Shown here: piece by piece, positions 26,864 to 36,920 of the stretch
Layout of the letters: every line of letters starts with the position of its first letter
Position numbering within the stretch: the first letter of the stretch is position 1
NCBI RefSeq assembly: GCF_019702925.1
Contig: NZ_AP024713.1
Location: 868,001 to 932,000, forward strand
Length of the DNA stretch: 64,000 nucleotides
Source: Campylobacter sp. 19-13652
GTDB lineage: Bacteria > Campylobacterota > Campylobacteria > Campylobacterales > Campylobacteraceae
Reading direction: 5' to 3'
Position numbers and translations under genes: made by a program
Notes under the pieces: generated by a model
The model's input: the letters and a program-made list of their open reading frames with translations, nothing else
What the model was told of the DNA's origin: nothing
Database searches by the model: none

Positions 26864-27680
26864 GCTCTAACCCCCACATCGCCGCAGCCTGGCAAACGCA
26901 GCGATGATAACCCCAAAGCCAGCCATAAATTTAAAAACCGCAAAAAAAACGGCAAAACAGCCTTGATTTACAAAATGCAGCAAGGCGGACAAGCCACAAC
27001 GCAAACCAAACGCCAAAGCCTTATGCAGCTTGTATTACACCCAGCTTGACTGCGTAGCAAAAGCGATAAGTTACGGTACAGGAGCGTATGTAAGCTCACA
27101 AGGTGGCTTAGCAGGGCAACTGCTCACCCTTCGTGCATAAAGTGAAAACAAGGCGTAGCCGCAGTTTCTATGTGAAGCGAAACTGGACGTTGGCGAAGTA
27201 TATTGCTCTGCGATATGAGCTGCATAAAAGTAGTTGTCGTTCTAAGTCCTGTAGACCTGCCGCTGCTTCCCAGATTTTTGCGCTGAGCCACTGCGAAGTG
27301 CTAAAAAATCGTGCCAACCTTGTGTAACAAGGGCTGTAATGCCAAAAGCCACTGGCACGAATTAGGGGTGCTGTGCTTGCTTTGGTACCGCTAAGGAGCA
27401 ATATTTTGTTAAAACAGAGCAAAATAATTTAAAAAAGTAATGCAGGGTGATAAATTTATGCTGCATTTTGCCATTATTAAGCACGCATAAATTTGACGGC
27501 TAGAGCGTGGGCTAGTTTTTAAGCCGTCCTGCATCCAGCCAGGCAAGGATAAATAGCGCCCAAAAAAGCGTAAAACTAAAGCCATTTGGCACATCGACAC
27601 CGTCTAAAAAATTTTAAAGGCAAAATCACGCAAGCAAGGACGACGATGACATGCTTGCGTGGGAGAGTTTTTGTGGCTTT
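26864..27680. other. Gene-free gap with repeat remnants
   Basis: No supported gene. It holds minus-oriented copies of two repeat words found in other gaps: TGAAGCGAAACTGGACG at 27172-27188 and GTAATGCCAAAAGCCACTGGCACGAATTAG at 27336-27365. A minus-strand stretch near 27520-27610 reads as a hydrophobic peptide ending FWALFILAWLDAGRLKN, perhaps the tail of a lost membrane protein. A minus-strand stretch near 26870-27040 is also hydrophobic. None has a start with a ribosome-binding site. Confidence 0.45.
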
Positions 27681-28409
27681 TTAAATTTTTACATTTTTTA
27701 AATCTAGCCACGCAAAGATGTGTAAGATCTCGCCTAAAATGAATAAAAGCCATGCTGCTAGTATTGCTATTTCCATATTTGGATTGTCGGTTAAAGTCCC
27801 CATTGTGGCTAACTCCATAATATTTATGAGCACTATGCTTGCTATAAGCACTATTAAGGCTATCATAGCATAGGCGTAGTAGCGAAAATTCGCCACACCA
27901 GTAACATCAGATATAAGCACAAATAGGCAGTAGTAGAAAATTATAGCTAAGCCCCCAGCCACAAAAGCCAGCACAAGGCATGTAATGCAAATCGCACTAA
28001 AACCATACTTATCATAAGACACCACCGCAGCAAAAGCAAACGCAACACACAAAACCGAAGTGGATAAGAATTTTATCAAATGCCCCTTTATAGTTGGGGA
28101 ATTTTTTAGGCTAGAGAGCCCTGTAAAAGCAGACAAAAGCTTGGGTGGTATGTTTGCTAAAAGTGCAAGAATGGACGAAGCTATGCCTAGGTTTGCGATG
28201 CTTTTTATCTCATTTTGCCCTGCCTTGTTTTGAGTGAAATTTAAATTTGGCTCATTTTCGCTTAGCTTTTTAGCTGGGCTAATCTGCGTCGCTTCGGTGT
28301 CATTTGGCACAAACTCGACGCCTTCATTTAAGCTCTCGCTTGCCACGCCGTCCTTTCTTTTGCCGTCTTCGCCCAAGATAGTGTCGTTATTTAGGATTTG
28401 TTCTTTCAT
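27681..28409 (-). CDS. Unrecognised multi-pass membrane protein
   Basis: A 242-residue protein that I cannot assign to a family. Residues 1-70 are polar and acidic, with no signal peptide, so the N-terminus is probably a cytosolic disordered tail. After it come about four to five hydrophobic segments (near 108-130, 135-165, 178-200 and 215-236) with charged loops. AAGGAGATAAAA directly before the ATG supports real translation and this start. It is divergent from uvrB, with about 100 bases between them. Its 3' neighbour is decayed DNA, so it may belong to the accessory stretch. Confidence 0.7.
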   Translation of the reverse strand: MKEQILNNDTILGEDGKRKDGVASESLNEGVEFVPNDTEATQISPAKKLSENEPNLNFTQNKAGQNEIKSIANLGIASSILALLANIPPKLLSAFTGLSSLKNSPTIKGHLIKFLSTSVLCVAFAFAAVVSYDKYGFSAICITCLVLAFVAGGLAIIFYYCLFVLISDVTGVANFRYYAYAMIALIVLIASIVLINIMELATMGTLTDNPNMEIAILAAWLLFILGEILHIFAWLDLKNVKI

Positions 28410-28478
28410 TTTTATCTCCTTAAAAAAGTAAGCATTTATTGCATTTTTGCTTAATTTTAAAATTTAAACGACATTGGC

Positions 28479-28484
28479 TATAAT
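28479..28484 (+). promoter_or_regulatory. -10 box of uvrB
   Basis: GGCTATAATTTAG contains a perfect TATAAT 31 bases before the TTG start, after a T/A-rich upstream stretch. Confidence 0.6.
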
Positions 28485-28509
28485 TTAGCCAAAAAATAAA
28501 GGACGAGTT

Positions 28510-30483
28510 TTGTTTGATCTTGAGAGTAAATTTAAGCCAAGCGGCGATCAGGAGCGGGTGATTAGCGGGATTGTGAGCTCCATAAAGCAGGGTAATCGCT
28601 ACAACACGCTCCTTGGCGTTACAGGCAGCGGAAAGACCTTTTCTATGGCAAATATCATCGCGCGGCTAAATATGCCAACTTTGATAATGACGCACAACAA
28701 ATCCCTAGCCGCCCAGCTTTATAGCGAATTTAAGGGCTTTTTCCCGCACAATCACGTGGAGTATTTTATCAGCTACTATGACTATTATCAGCCTGAAGCC
28801 TACATCCCACGCAGCGACCTTTACATCGAAAAAGACAGCTCCATAAACGACGAGCTAGAGCGTATGCGACTTTCTGCTACGGCTAGTTTGCTTAGCTTTG
28901 ATGACGTTATCGTGATAGCTAGCGTCTCGGCCAACTATGGCCTAGGCGACCCCAGCGAGTATCAGGGTATGGTGCAGTATCTAAGCGTGGGCGATGAGAT
29001 AAGCCAAAAAGCACTGCTAAACCGCCTAGTCGATATGGGCTATAAGCGAAATGACGCCTATTTTGATCGTGGGGATTTTCGTGTAAATGGCGATGTCATT
29101 GACATTTACCCAGCCTACTGGGGCGATGAAGCACTGCGAGTTGAGTTTTTTGGAGATGAGATAGAGCGGATGTATCATTTTGAGGTGCTGGATAATAAAA
29201 AGCTAAAAGATGTGAGTAAATTTACCCTTTATGCAACAAGCCAGTTTATAGTGCGTGAGGAGCGGCTAAAGCAGGCGATAAAGGGCATTGAGGCTGAGCT
29301 TGAAAGTCGTCTGGCTGAATTTGAAGCACAGGGTAAGCTCGTCGAAGCCCAGCGGCTAAGGCAGAGAGTGGAGTTTGACCTTGAGATGCTTGGAGCAACT
29401 GGGGTGTGTAAGGGGGTGGAGAATTACGCACGCCACCTAACTGGGCAAAAAGAGGGCGAGACGCCTTTTTCTATGTTTGATTATTTTAAGCTTATGTGCG
29501 GTGGGGATTTTCTCGTTATCGTTGATGAGAGCCACGTGAGCCTGCCGCAGTTTCGTGGGATGTTTGCTGGTGATAGGAGCCGCAAGCAGACGCTAGTTGA
29601 TTACGGCTTTCGCCTGCCCTCAGCGCTTGATAACAGGCCGCTTAAATTTGATGAGTTTATAAACAAAAAGGCAAACTTTGTCTTTGTCTCCGCTACGCCA
29701 AATGAGCTAGAGCTTGAGCTCTCAAAGGGGCATATTTACGAGCAGATACTGCGTCCGACTGGGCTACTTGACCCTGAGATAATCCTAAAAGATAGCGACA
29801 ATCAGATAGAGACGCTTTATGATATGGCGCGCGAAACAATAGGGCGTGGCGAGCGAGTGCTGGTAACGACGCTAACTAAAAAAATGGCAGTCGAGCTAAG
29901 CCGCTACTACACCGAACTAGGGCTAAACGTGCGATATATGCACTCAGACATCGACGCCATCGAGCGAAACGAGCTAATCCGTGGGCTAAGAAGCGGCGAG
30001 TATGATATGCTAATAGGCATAAATTTGCTCCGAGAGGGGCTTGACCTGCCTGAAGTGAGCCTTGTAGCGATACTCGATGCGGATAAGGAGGGCTTTTTAC
30101 GCAGCCGCACGAGCCTTATTCAGACTATGGGGCGAGCGGCACGGCACGTAAATGGGCGGGTGGTGATGTTTGCTAAGCGCATAACTGGCTCAATGCGTGA
30201 AGCTATTGAGATTACGACTGCGCGCCGAGCTATGCAAGATGAGTATAACAAAGCCCACGGCATCACGCCACGCTCCGCAAGCCGCGCGATAGAAGCGAGC
30301 CTGCACCAAGACGACGACGCACCTAGCCTAAGCAAGGCAAAAAAGCTTGAGAAAATGCCAGCTAGCGAGCGAGCTAAAATGGTAAAAGAGCTAAGAGCGC
30401 AGATGTTTGAAGCGGCTAGCAAGCTTGAGTTTGAAAAAGCGGCTGCGCTAAGAGATGAGATAGCGAAATTAAGGAAGCTTTAG
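28510..30483 (+). CDS. uvrB: Excinuclease ABC subunit B
   Basis: The central helicase-like subunit of nucleotide excision repair. The 657-residue protein has Walker A GVTGSGKT at residues 36-43, the DNA-gripping beta-hairpin region [10 protein letters not shown] (about 89-98), DESH near 340, SATPNE near 396 and the helicase motif GRAARH near 550. A C-terminal UVR motif ([14 protein letters not shown]) binds UvrC. It uses TTG as start, with AAAGGACG just upstream and a perfect -10 box. It stands alone as a transcription unit. Mfd at 17 kb acts in the same pathway. Confidence 0.97.
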   Translation: MFDLESKFKPSGDQERVISGIVSSIKQGNRYNTLLGVTGSGKTFSMANIIARLNMPTLIMTHNKSLAAQLYSEFKGFFPHNHVEYFISYYDYYQPEAYIPRSDLYIEKDSSINDELERMRLSATASLLSFDDVIVIASVSANYGLGDPSEYQGMVQYLSVGDEISQKALLNRLVDMGYKRNDAYFDRGDFRVNGDVIDIYPAYWGDEALRVEFFGDEIERMYHFEVLDNKKLKDVSKFTLYATSQFIVREERLKQAIKGIEAELESRLAEFEAQGKLVEAQRLRQRVEFDLEMLGATGVCKGVENYARHLTGQKEGETPFSMFDYFKLMCGGDFLVIVDESHVSLPQFRGMFAGDRSRKQTLVDYGFRLPSALDNRPLKFDEFINKKANFVFVSATPNELELELSKGHIYEQILRPTGLLDPEIILKDSDNQIETLYDMARETIGRGERVLVTTLTKKMAVELSRYYTELGLNVRYMHSDIDAIERNELIRGLRSGEYDMLIGINLLREGLDLPEVSLVAILDADKEGFLRSRTSLIQTMGRAARHVNGRVVMFAKRITGSMREAIEITTARRAMQDEYNKAHGITPRSASRAIEASLHQDDDAPSLSKAKKLEKMPASERAKMVKELRAQMFEAASKLEFEKAAALRDEIAKLRKL

Positions 30484-30602
30484 GATTGCTTAAAAATCAA
30501 ATTTAAAATCGCTATGATAGCTAACTGGCTTTAATTGTAGCGATTTTTGAGTTTAAAACTAGATGTATTTACTATAAATTTAATAAAAATTTATTCAAAT
30601 GA

Positions 30603-30683
30603 CTACAGTGAAACTCGCCTTAAAACGGCAAACACCACAACACAAACTATAAAAACTCCAGCTAAAATAACGTAGTCATTCAT
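30603..30683 (-). CDS. Small single-pass membrane peptide, 26 residues
   Basis: ATG at 30683-30681 follows AAGGAAAATTT and opens a 26-codon frame ending in TAG. The product begins MNDYVILAG, continues as one unbroken hydrophobic helix (about residues 4-20) and ends in a positive-charged tail LRRVSL. This is the pattern of a small inner-membrane protein with its C-terminus in the cytosol. It lies antisense in the 313-bp gap between uvrB and ppk. No function can be named; the composition and ribosome-binding site make it a credible gene. Confidence 0.55.
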   Translation of the reverse strand: MNDYVILAGVFIVCVVVFAVLRRVSL

Positions 30684-30797
30684 AAATTTTCCTTGATTAA
30701 GTTATCTGCCATTGTAACAAAAAATGGATTTTTTTTCAATACTTTTTAAATTTAAGCTTTTTTTAGTTAAAATTTAAACAAAAACTAGGGGGAGAAC

Positions 30798-32876
30798 GTG
30801 GCAAATTCGATATTTATAAACCGTGAATTAAGCTGGCTTCGCTTTAACTCAAGAGTCTTAGCGCAATGCGAAAAAGAGATACCGCTTTTAGAAAAGCTTA
30901 AATTTATCGCTATTTACTCCACGAACCTAGATGAGTTTTACATGATTAGGGTGGCTGGGCTTAAGCAGCTGTTTTCAGCTGGGATAATGGCAAGCGGCGA
31001 TGACGGCATGAGTCCGTTAGAGCAGCTTAAGCACATTAGAAAATATTTGCAAAATGAGCAAATTTACCTCGAGCGCCACTACCTAAATACAGTCTCAGAG
31101 CTTGCTAAAAATGGGCTTTTTATCAAAAGCTATGATGAGCTAGATGAGGCGCTAAAGGCGCGCTGTGATGAGTATTTTTTCTCAAATATTATGCCAGTTA
31201 TTGTGCCTATCGCAGTCGATGCGACGCACCCATTTCCACACCTAAATAACCTTAGTTTTAGCCTTGCGGTAAAGCTACGAGACCAAGACGCCCCAGACGT
31301 GCTAAAATATGGCATGGTACGCATAAGTCGCGTGTTGCCTAGATTCTGCCAGCCTTCAGAGAATGTCTACGTGCCTATTGAAAGCGTGGTAAAGCGCCAC
31401 GCAGCCGAGATTTTCCCAGGATATAATCTAATAAGCTCAGCTGCATTTCGTGTAACGCGCAACGCAGACATCGTCATTGAAGAAGAGGAGGCAGATGATT
31501 TTATGATGATGTTAGAGCAGGGGCTAAAGCTACGCCGTAAGGGGGCTTTTGTACGCATGCAGATAGAAAAAGACGCGGACGAGGATATATTAAATTTCCT
31601 AATCAGCCAGACTAAAATTTTCCATAAAGACATCTATCACTCAAATATTCCCCTTACATTAAATTCACTCTGGCAGATAGTGGGAAATAAAGAATTTAGT
31701 CATCTCTGTCTGCCACCGTATGTGCCAAAGACCCTACCGCCATTTAGCGACGAGGGTTCGATATTTGAAGCCATCGAGAAAGAGGACGTGCTAATCGTGC
31801 ATCCATTTGAGAGTTTTGATCCAGTTGTAAAGCTCATAAAAGAAGCTAGCAAAGACCCAAAAACCATATCCATACGCATGACGCTTTATCGTGTAGATAA
31901 AAACTCACCCATCATTCAAAGCCTAATTGAAGCCGCAAGCGACGGCAAGCAAGTAACCGTGATGGTAGAGCTAAAGGCGCGATTTGACGAGGAGAATAAC
32001 TTGCACTGGGCAAAGGCGTTAGAAAATGCTGGAGCGCACGTTATCTACGGTATCACGGGATTTAAGGTGCATGCAAAGGCAAGCCAGATAATTCGCCAAG
32101 TAGACGGTAAGCTTAAGTTTTACATGCACTTTGGCACTGGTAATTATAACGGCGGCTCGGCAAAAATTTATACCGATGTGAGCTATTTTACAAGCCGTAC
32201 GGAATTTGCTGCTGATAGTACGACATTTTTCCATATTCTAACAGGCTATAATAAAAACCGCCGCCTAGACGTGCTTTCGATGTCGCCTATGCAGATAAAA
32301 GAGCGCATAATAGAAAAAATTCGCCATGAAGCCTTGCAAGGAAGCAAGGGCAGAATAATCGCTAAAATGAACGCCCTAGTCGATAGCGACGTCATACGCG
32401 AGCTGTGCGCAGCTAGCAGGGCAGGGGTACAAATTGACCTTATAGTCCGTGGTATATGCTGTCTGCGCCCAGGTATAAAAGGTAGCGAAAATATAAGGGT
32501 GCGAAGCATTATCGGTAAGTACCTAGAGCATGCGCGTATTTTGTATTTTAAACATGCAAGTCCTCAAATTTATATCAGCAGTGCCGACTGGATGCCACGA
32601 AATCTCGAGCGTCGTTTAGAGCTTATGACGCCTATTTATGACGAACGGCTTTCAAGAAAACTCTATGAAATTTTGGAGCTACAACTAAGCGATAATGAAC
32701 TAGCCTACGAGCTAAAGCCAAACGCAGAGTATGCTAAAATCGTGCCAAAAGAGGGCGAAAAGAGCATAAACAGCCATGATGTTTTAGAGGAGTATATCGC
32801 TAAAATTTATCGCTCTGTTAAGAAAAATATCGACGACAAGGCACTTTTAGTAGCAAAGCTGCTAAAAGAGAGCTAA
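30798..32876 (+). CDS. ppk: Polyphosphate kinase 1
   Basis: Reversibly polymerises the gamma-phosphate of ATP into inorganic polyphosphate, important for stress survival in Campylobacter. The 692-residue protein starts with the PPK1 N-domain ([15 protein letters not shown], residues 6-20). Its two phospholipase-D-like catalytic domains include the autophosphorylated-His region [13 protein letters not shown] near 425 and the arginine/histidine set near 585 ([24 protein letters not shown]). The start is GTG with GGGGGAGAAC upstream; a TTAAAAT box lies about 30 bases before it. Confidence 0.96.
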   Translation: MANSIFINRELSWLRFNSRVLAQCEKEIPLLEKLKFIAIYSTNLDEFYMIRVAGLKQLFSAGIMASGDDGMSPLEQLKHIRKYLQNEQIYLERHYLNTVSELAKNGLFIKSYDELDEALKARCDEYFFSNIMPVIVPIAVDATHPFPHLNNLSFSLAVKLRDQDAPDVLKYGMVRISRVLPRFCQPSENVYVPIESVVKRHAAEIFPGYNLISSAAFRVTRNADIVIEEEEADDFMMMLEQGLKLRRKGAFVRMQIEKDADEDILNFLISQTKIFHKDIYHSNIPLTLNSLWQIVGNKEFSHLCLPPYVPKTLPPFSDEGSIFEAIEKEDVLIVHPFESFDPVVKLIKEASKDPKTISIRMTLYRVDKNSPIIQSLIEAASDGKQVTVMVELKARFDEENNLHWAKALENAGAHVIYGITGFKVHAKASQIIRQVDGKLKFYMHFGTGNYNGGSAKIYTDVSYFTSRTEFAADSTTFFHILTGYNKNRRLDVLSMSPMQIKERIIEKIRHEALQGSKGRIIAKMNALVDSDVIRELCAASRAGVQIDLIVRGICCLRPGIKGSENIRVRSIIGKYLEHARILYFKHASPQIYISSADWMPRNLERRLELMTPIYDERLSRKLYEILELQLSDNELAYELKPNAEYAKIVPKEGEKSINSHDVLEEYIAKIYRSVKKNIDDKALLVAKLLKES

Positions 32877-33094
32877 CTCTCGTGCCTGTTAGCGACTAGA
32901 GGCTTGCGCTACTGGGCTGGCTTCTAGGCTTATAAATTTATTTTGCTTTTACCTTTTGCCGTTGCGGTGATTTTCTGTTGCCGATTTTTTATCCTCATAT
33001 GCTCTACACTTTAAATTTATAGCGCAAAATCGTGCTATTTTTTATAAATTTTCCTAAAAAAGTATGGATTTGCCCTATGGTACAATAGCCAGCG

Positions 33095-33116
33095 TTTTTT
33101 TTTTTTTTTGTATTAT
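33095..33116 (+). promoter_or_regulatory. Poly-T (T15) promoter of the LapA-like adhesin gene
   Basis: Fifteen T (33095-33109), then G, then TATTAT (33111-33116). This is the Campylobacter extended -10 layout, with the T-run in the position of the T-rich -16 element and upstream spacer. The -10 box begins 39 bases before the ATG. A tract this long is prone to slippage, which would change promoter spacing and strength. Confidence 0.7.
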
Positions 33117-33149
33117 TTGGGCTGAAAATATTTCATAAAAAGGAAAAAT

Positions 33150-36100
33150 ATGTCAGTAGGAATAGTAAAATCAATATCAGGAGTAGCGACGCTAACTCGT
33201 GCAAACGGTGCTAAAGCCGCTTTGCGTGCGGGAGAGACGCTGGAGCTTGGCGATATTATAAAAACCGACGAAAATAGCAGCGTGCAAATCACGCTAGAAA
33301 GCGGCAAAGAGATCACTCTAGCTAGCAACGACACCCTAAAAATCGACGATGCAGTCGCGGTGACTGAGAGCTTTGGTGATGAAGCGGTGGCCGATGTTAC
33401 GGCGTTACAGCAGGGGCTACTAAATGGCGAAGACCTAAGCGACCTAGAAGCCACAGCAGCGGGCGGTGGCGCAGGCGCAGGTGGTGGCGATGGCGTGAGC
33501 CTAGCTGCTGCTAGCTTCGCTCAGGGCGGACACGAGAGCAATGTGCTAAGTGCTATTTCATCGCTTGGCGCGACTAGCCAAAATGGCTTTGCAGGGGCGA
33601 CAAATGTCGCAGCTGGAGACGGTGCTTTTACAGCTGCAGCTACTGATAATACGACGCCAGTTAGTCCAGTAACCCCTGTAACACCAGTAAATCCACCGGT
33701 ACCACCTGTTACGCCAGTCGATCCAAATAACAACAATAACAACTCAAATAATAACAATAATAACGGAAACAACGACAATGATAATGGCGGCAATAATAAC
33801 AATGGTGGAAATATCACGCCACCAGTTCCACCAGTCCCATCAGTTAACCACGACCACACAGCAACTGTAACAGTACCTGAGATTACAGCTACAACTCCAA
33901 ATACAGAAACTAAACGTATAACAGCTAGCATAGATGGCGGATTAAAAGATGGCGAAAGCATAACTAATCCAAAATTCGTAATAGACGGAGTAGCAAAAGA
34001 CGCAAGCTACAACGAAACTACAAAAGAATACTACGTTGATGTACCTGCTGGCGATTTAAGAAAGGACGTTGATAAAAAGATTGAATTTACAGCTGATGTA
34101 AATGTAGATGGTAAAAAAGCTGGAGACACAAATGGAGAAAGCCCTGTTTATAATGCTCCTGATTATGTCCCACCAGTTAACCACGACCACACAGCAACTG
34201 TAACAGTACCTGAGATTACAGCTACAACTCCAAATACAGAAACTAAACGTATAACAGCTAGCATAGATGGCGGATTAAAAGATGGCGAAAGCATAACTAA
34301 TCCAAAATTCGTAATAGACGGAGTAGCAAAAGACGCAAGCTACAACGAAACTACAAAAGAATACTACGTTGATGTACCTGCTGGCGATTTAAGAAAGGAC
34401 GTTGATAAAAAGATTGAATTTACAGCTGATGTAAATGTAGATGGTAAAAAAGCTGGAGACACAAATGGAGAAAGCCCTGTTTATAATGCTCCTGATTATG
34501 AGCATACTGGCAAGCTAAAGAGCGTGAGTGTGGATACGAGCAGCGATTACGACGATAAAGCTATAAATGCTAAAGAAGCAGATAGCGGTGTACAGGTAAC
34601 TATCACTGCTAATCCGTCAACAAATGGTAGCAGCAGTCTGATTAATTTTGCGCTTTATGCTAAAGGCAAAGATGGGCAGCTAGAGTTGTTAGAAGCTGGA
34701 AGTAAATTTCAAGGTAGTGGCTTGCAACAGGTAAAATCTGGTGGGAAAATAACAGTTACTCTTAGCGCGGACGATATTCAAAGACTAGGAGAAGGCGAGC
34801 ATAAGAGTATTATCGCTGTTCCAGTAACAGTTAAGCATGTAAGCGGAAAGTTTGAAGTAACTCCTGTATCAGACAAAAATGAAGAAGTACCGTCTAAAGA
34901 ATTCACAGTCGACACCCAAAAACCTACGCTAGAGCTAAGCGACGTAAAACAGCTAGACTACGACACAGCGAATAAAACCGTGACTCTAACTGGTAAAATC
35001 ATCGGTGTTGACGGTGCAAACGGCAAGAGCGTGGACGCAGGCTCAGACATAGATGTAACTAATCCAAAAATTACAATCGGAGGCAAAGAGTACACAGTCG
35101 ATGCGTATGATAAGATAACGGGCGCATTCATAGTCGACGTGCCAGCTAGCGCAGTAAGCAAGGGCAATAATAATATAGGCGCAAAAGCCGACGTAACCGA
35201 CGCAGCGCATAACTTTGATACACCAAAAGCCACAGGCAGCGTAGAAATTACAGATAAGCCTATCAGCGTGCCTGAGTATTCTGTCGTCGTGGAGCAGTCT
35301 CATCAGACTGAGATAGTAAAAAATCTTGGTAAGTATACTTCGGATAACGCTCAAACTTCAAATTCAGTTACTAAGCCGGGCGCAAGCGCATATCTTGACG
35401 GCACTATCACTCAAGGCGGTAAAGACACTGCTATATATGTAACCCAGCCTGGCAAGATAGGCAGCAATCTGGCTAAGGATTTTTCATCTGACAAGGCTAT
35501 ATTTAACGCAAAGGGGTATGTGTACCTAGAAAAAGGCGAATATACCTTTGACGGTAGCAATGTAGGCGGTACTTATGTCTTTGCTCTTGAGACTAGTTCT
35601 GTGGACAATAAGGCTCATATAACCGGTGGTATTCCAATGCTTAGCTCTGCTGGCAACCACAACAATGCTACATTTACCGTAGGTAGGGACGGCATATTTA
35701 AGATTAAGAGTATGTTTAAAGAAGCTAATTCGGTTAGCGGTTTAGATATGGATATAATGTTTACAAAAGCCGCAAGCAATGGCGAGACTTTTCAAAATGC
35801 TCCTATCGCAAATGGTGTAAATAACACTAATTATAGTGGTGGTAGTATTAGAGATGGTGGTAATGTATTGCGTTTTATCCCAGATAGTGCTATAAGCGAC
35901 AAAGAAGAATTATTGCTAAAAGAAAAAAATATATATTTAAATACCACAAATGAAGACATAACGAATTTAAAAGCTGGTAATTCTAAAATTTCATTTAAAA
36001 AAAGTGGCACACTAGAGATTATCTCTGATGAGCCTTATGCGCTTAAAGTTACTGACACAGACGGTCATACTTTAGCAAAAGATACTGTCGTAATGGTTGA

Positions 36101-36884
36101 TAGTGTTGAGTATAAAGTTGACGAAAATGGTAAAATTTATGTTCCTACAAAATATGCCGATGATGGTAAATTTGAAAACATAACTTTCCACAAGAATGTT
36201 GATGGAGAGAACATTACCTACACCATAGACGAACTCAATCCAGAGTCAACACAAAGAGTTGACTTCAGCAACAACTTCACTCAAGAAAGCCATACTTCAA
36301 GCAAGGCACTTGAGCTTGGCGGTGAGAATAATGAGATTGAAATTTATAGCGACAATGCGAGAGTAAATGCTGGCAGTGGCGATGATACCGTGATATTAAA
36401 GTTGGACGCCACAAGCTCAAGCGATGATAGCGGTACAAAAAGCGATGACAGCATAGACTTAGCTAAGATAGCCGATAGTGTGCATAACGTAGAAAATATC
36501 GAAGTCTCAGGCGGTCAGCACCTAAGTGGTGTGAATATAGAAAGCGTTAAGGATATTTTAGACGGTAGCGACTCAGATACACTAAAAATCTCAGCTCCTA
36601 GCTCTGAAAATAGCAGCGTGCAAAACGCAGAGCAGGGCAACGCACAAAGCGGATCTGCTAGTAGCGAAAATCAAGCAATCAGCACCACTGGCAGCGAAAG
36701 CGCAGCTTCTAGCCCTGAAGCTAAGCCAGCAGGGGATAGCGGCAGCGTGAGTGTGGCTAGTGATAGCGGACTAACAAAAGCCCCAGTCCAAAGCGACAGT
36801 AAGACGACTGAATATAGCGGCGATGCGATAGTGGATAACACGACTAAGACATTTACCGTCGAAATCGACAATAGCCTGCTTTAA
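33150..36884 (+). CDS. LapA-like surface adhesin with N-terminal retention module
   Basis: A 1244-residue protein without a Sec signal. Residues 1-95 form a retention module as in LapA/RTX adhesins (GIVKSISGVATLTRANG, then LELGDIIKTDE and VQITLESGKEITL). TAAG at residues 102-105 matches the cleavage site of LapG-type periplasmic proteases. Then come a Gly/Ala linker, a Pro/Val stretch and an Asn-rich linker (about 165-228), two identical 109-residue repeats (231-339 and 342-450), Ig-like segments, and a C-terminal half with one RTX-like NAGSGDDTV near 1072 and a Ser/Ala-rich tail. Type I secretion is expected. AAAAAGGAAAA precedes the ATG. No secretion, LapD or LapG gene is in the window. Confidence 0.82.
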   Translation: MSVGIVKSISGVATLTRANGAKAALRAGETLELGDIIKTDENSSVQITLESGKEITLASNDTLKIDDAVAVTESFGDEAVADVTALQQGLLNGEDLSDLEATAAGGGAGAGGGDGVSLAAASFAQGGHESNVLSAISSLGATSQNGFAGATNVAAGDGAFTAAATDNTTPVSPVTPVTPVNPPVPPVTPVDPNNNNNNSNNNNNNGNNDNDNGGNNNNGGNITPPVPPVPSVNHDHTATVTVPEITATTPNTETKRITASIDGGLKDGESITNPKFVIDGVAKDASYNETTKEYYVDVPAGDLRKDVDKKIEFTADVNVDGKKAGDTNGESPVYNAPDYVPPVNHDHTATVTVPEITATTPNTETKRITASIDGGLKDGESITNPKFVIDGVAKDASYNETTKEYYVDVPAGDLRKDVDKKIEFTADVNVDGKKAGDTNGESPVYNAPDYEHTGKLKSVSVDTSSDYDDKAINAKEADSGVQVTITANPSTNGSSSLINFALYAKGKDGQLELLEAGSKFQGSGLQQVKSGGKITVTLSADDIQRLGEGEHKSIIAVPVTVKHVSGKFEVTPVSDKNEEVPSKEFTVDTQKPTLELSDVKQLDYDTANKTVTLTGKIIGVDGANGKSVDAGSDIDVTNPKITIGGKEYTVDAYDKITGAFIVDVPASAVSKGNNNIGAKADVTDAAHNFDTPKATGSVEITDKPISVPEYSVVVEQSHQTEIVKNLGKYTSDNAQTSNSVTKPGASAYLDGTITQGGKDTAIYVTQPGKIGSNLAKDFSSDKAIFNAKGYVYLEKGEYTFDGSNVGGTYVFALETSSVDNKAHITGGIPMLSSAGNHNNATFTVGRDGIFKIKSMFKEANSVSGLDMDIMFTKAASNGETFQNAPIANGVNNTNYSGGSIRDGGNVLRFIPDSAISDKEELLLKEKNIYLNTTNEDITNLKAGNSKISFKKSGTLEIISDEPYALKVTDTDGHTLAKDTVVMVDSVEYKVDENGKIYVPTKYADDGKFENITFHKNVDGENITYTIDELNPESTQRVDFSNNFTQESHTSSKALELGGENNEIEIYSDNARVNAGSGDDTVILKLDATSSSDDSGTKSDDSIDLAKIADSVHNVENIEVSGGQHLSGVNIESVKDILDGSDSDTLKISAPSSENSSVQNAEQGNAQSGSASSENQAISTTGSESAASSPEAKPAGDSGSVSVASDSGLTKAPVQSDSKTTEYSGDAIVDNTTKTFTVEIDNSLL
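33453..33464 (+). other. Codons of the putative LapG cleavage site TAAG
   Basis: ACA GCA GCG GGC encodes Thr-Ala-Ala-Gly at residues 102-105, just behind the retention module and at the start of a Gly/Ala-rich flexible linker. Family knowledge: LapG cuts LapA between the two alanines of a [T/P/A]AAG motif at about residue 108. Confidence 0.65.
33841..34167 (+). repeat. Direct repeat copy 1 inside the adhesin gene (327 bp)
   Basis: Identical base for base, by eye, to 34174-34500. It encodes one full Ig-like beta domain starting VNHDHTATVTVPE and ending VYNAPDY. The period of 333 bases keeps the reading frame. Confidence 0.9.
34174..34500 (+). repeat. Direct repeat copy 2 inside the adhesin gene (327 bp)
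   Basis: Second copy of the 327-bp repeat, joined to copy 1 by six bases (coding for VPP with flanking bases). The lack of any difference points to a recent duplication and ongoing change of copy number. Confidence 0.9.
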
Positions 36885-36892
36885 CACACCTT

Positions 36893-36920
36893 ACCCACTG
36901 GCGTTTTACGCTGGTGGGGT
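36893..36920 (+). terminator. Terminator after the adhesin gene
   Basis: ACCCACTGGCG and CGCTGGTGGGGT form a stem with two G-T wobbles around TTTTA, eight bases after the TAA stop, followed by TTTAAGCTT. Confidence 0.5.

Noticed and set aside
27133-27327. Open frames on both strands around 27.1-27.6 kb
   Set aside because: They overlap repeat words also present in other gaps, have no ribosome-binding site and look non-coding.
27639-27661. Resemblance of GACGACGATGACATGCTTGCGTG to the 3' end of mfd (20164-20186)
   Set aside because: About 20 bases with mismatches and no extension on either side; probably chance or too little to interpret.
33521-33961. 146-codon frame antisense to the adhesin gene
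   Set aside because: It is the mirror of the low-complexity Asn/Pro-rich linker and repeat; no independent coding signal.
33150-34500. CRISPR-like array
   Set aside because: The only exact tandem repeats are 327-bp coding domains in frame; no short regular repeats with unique spacers were found anywhere in the window.
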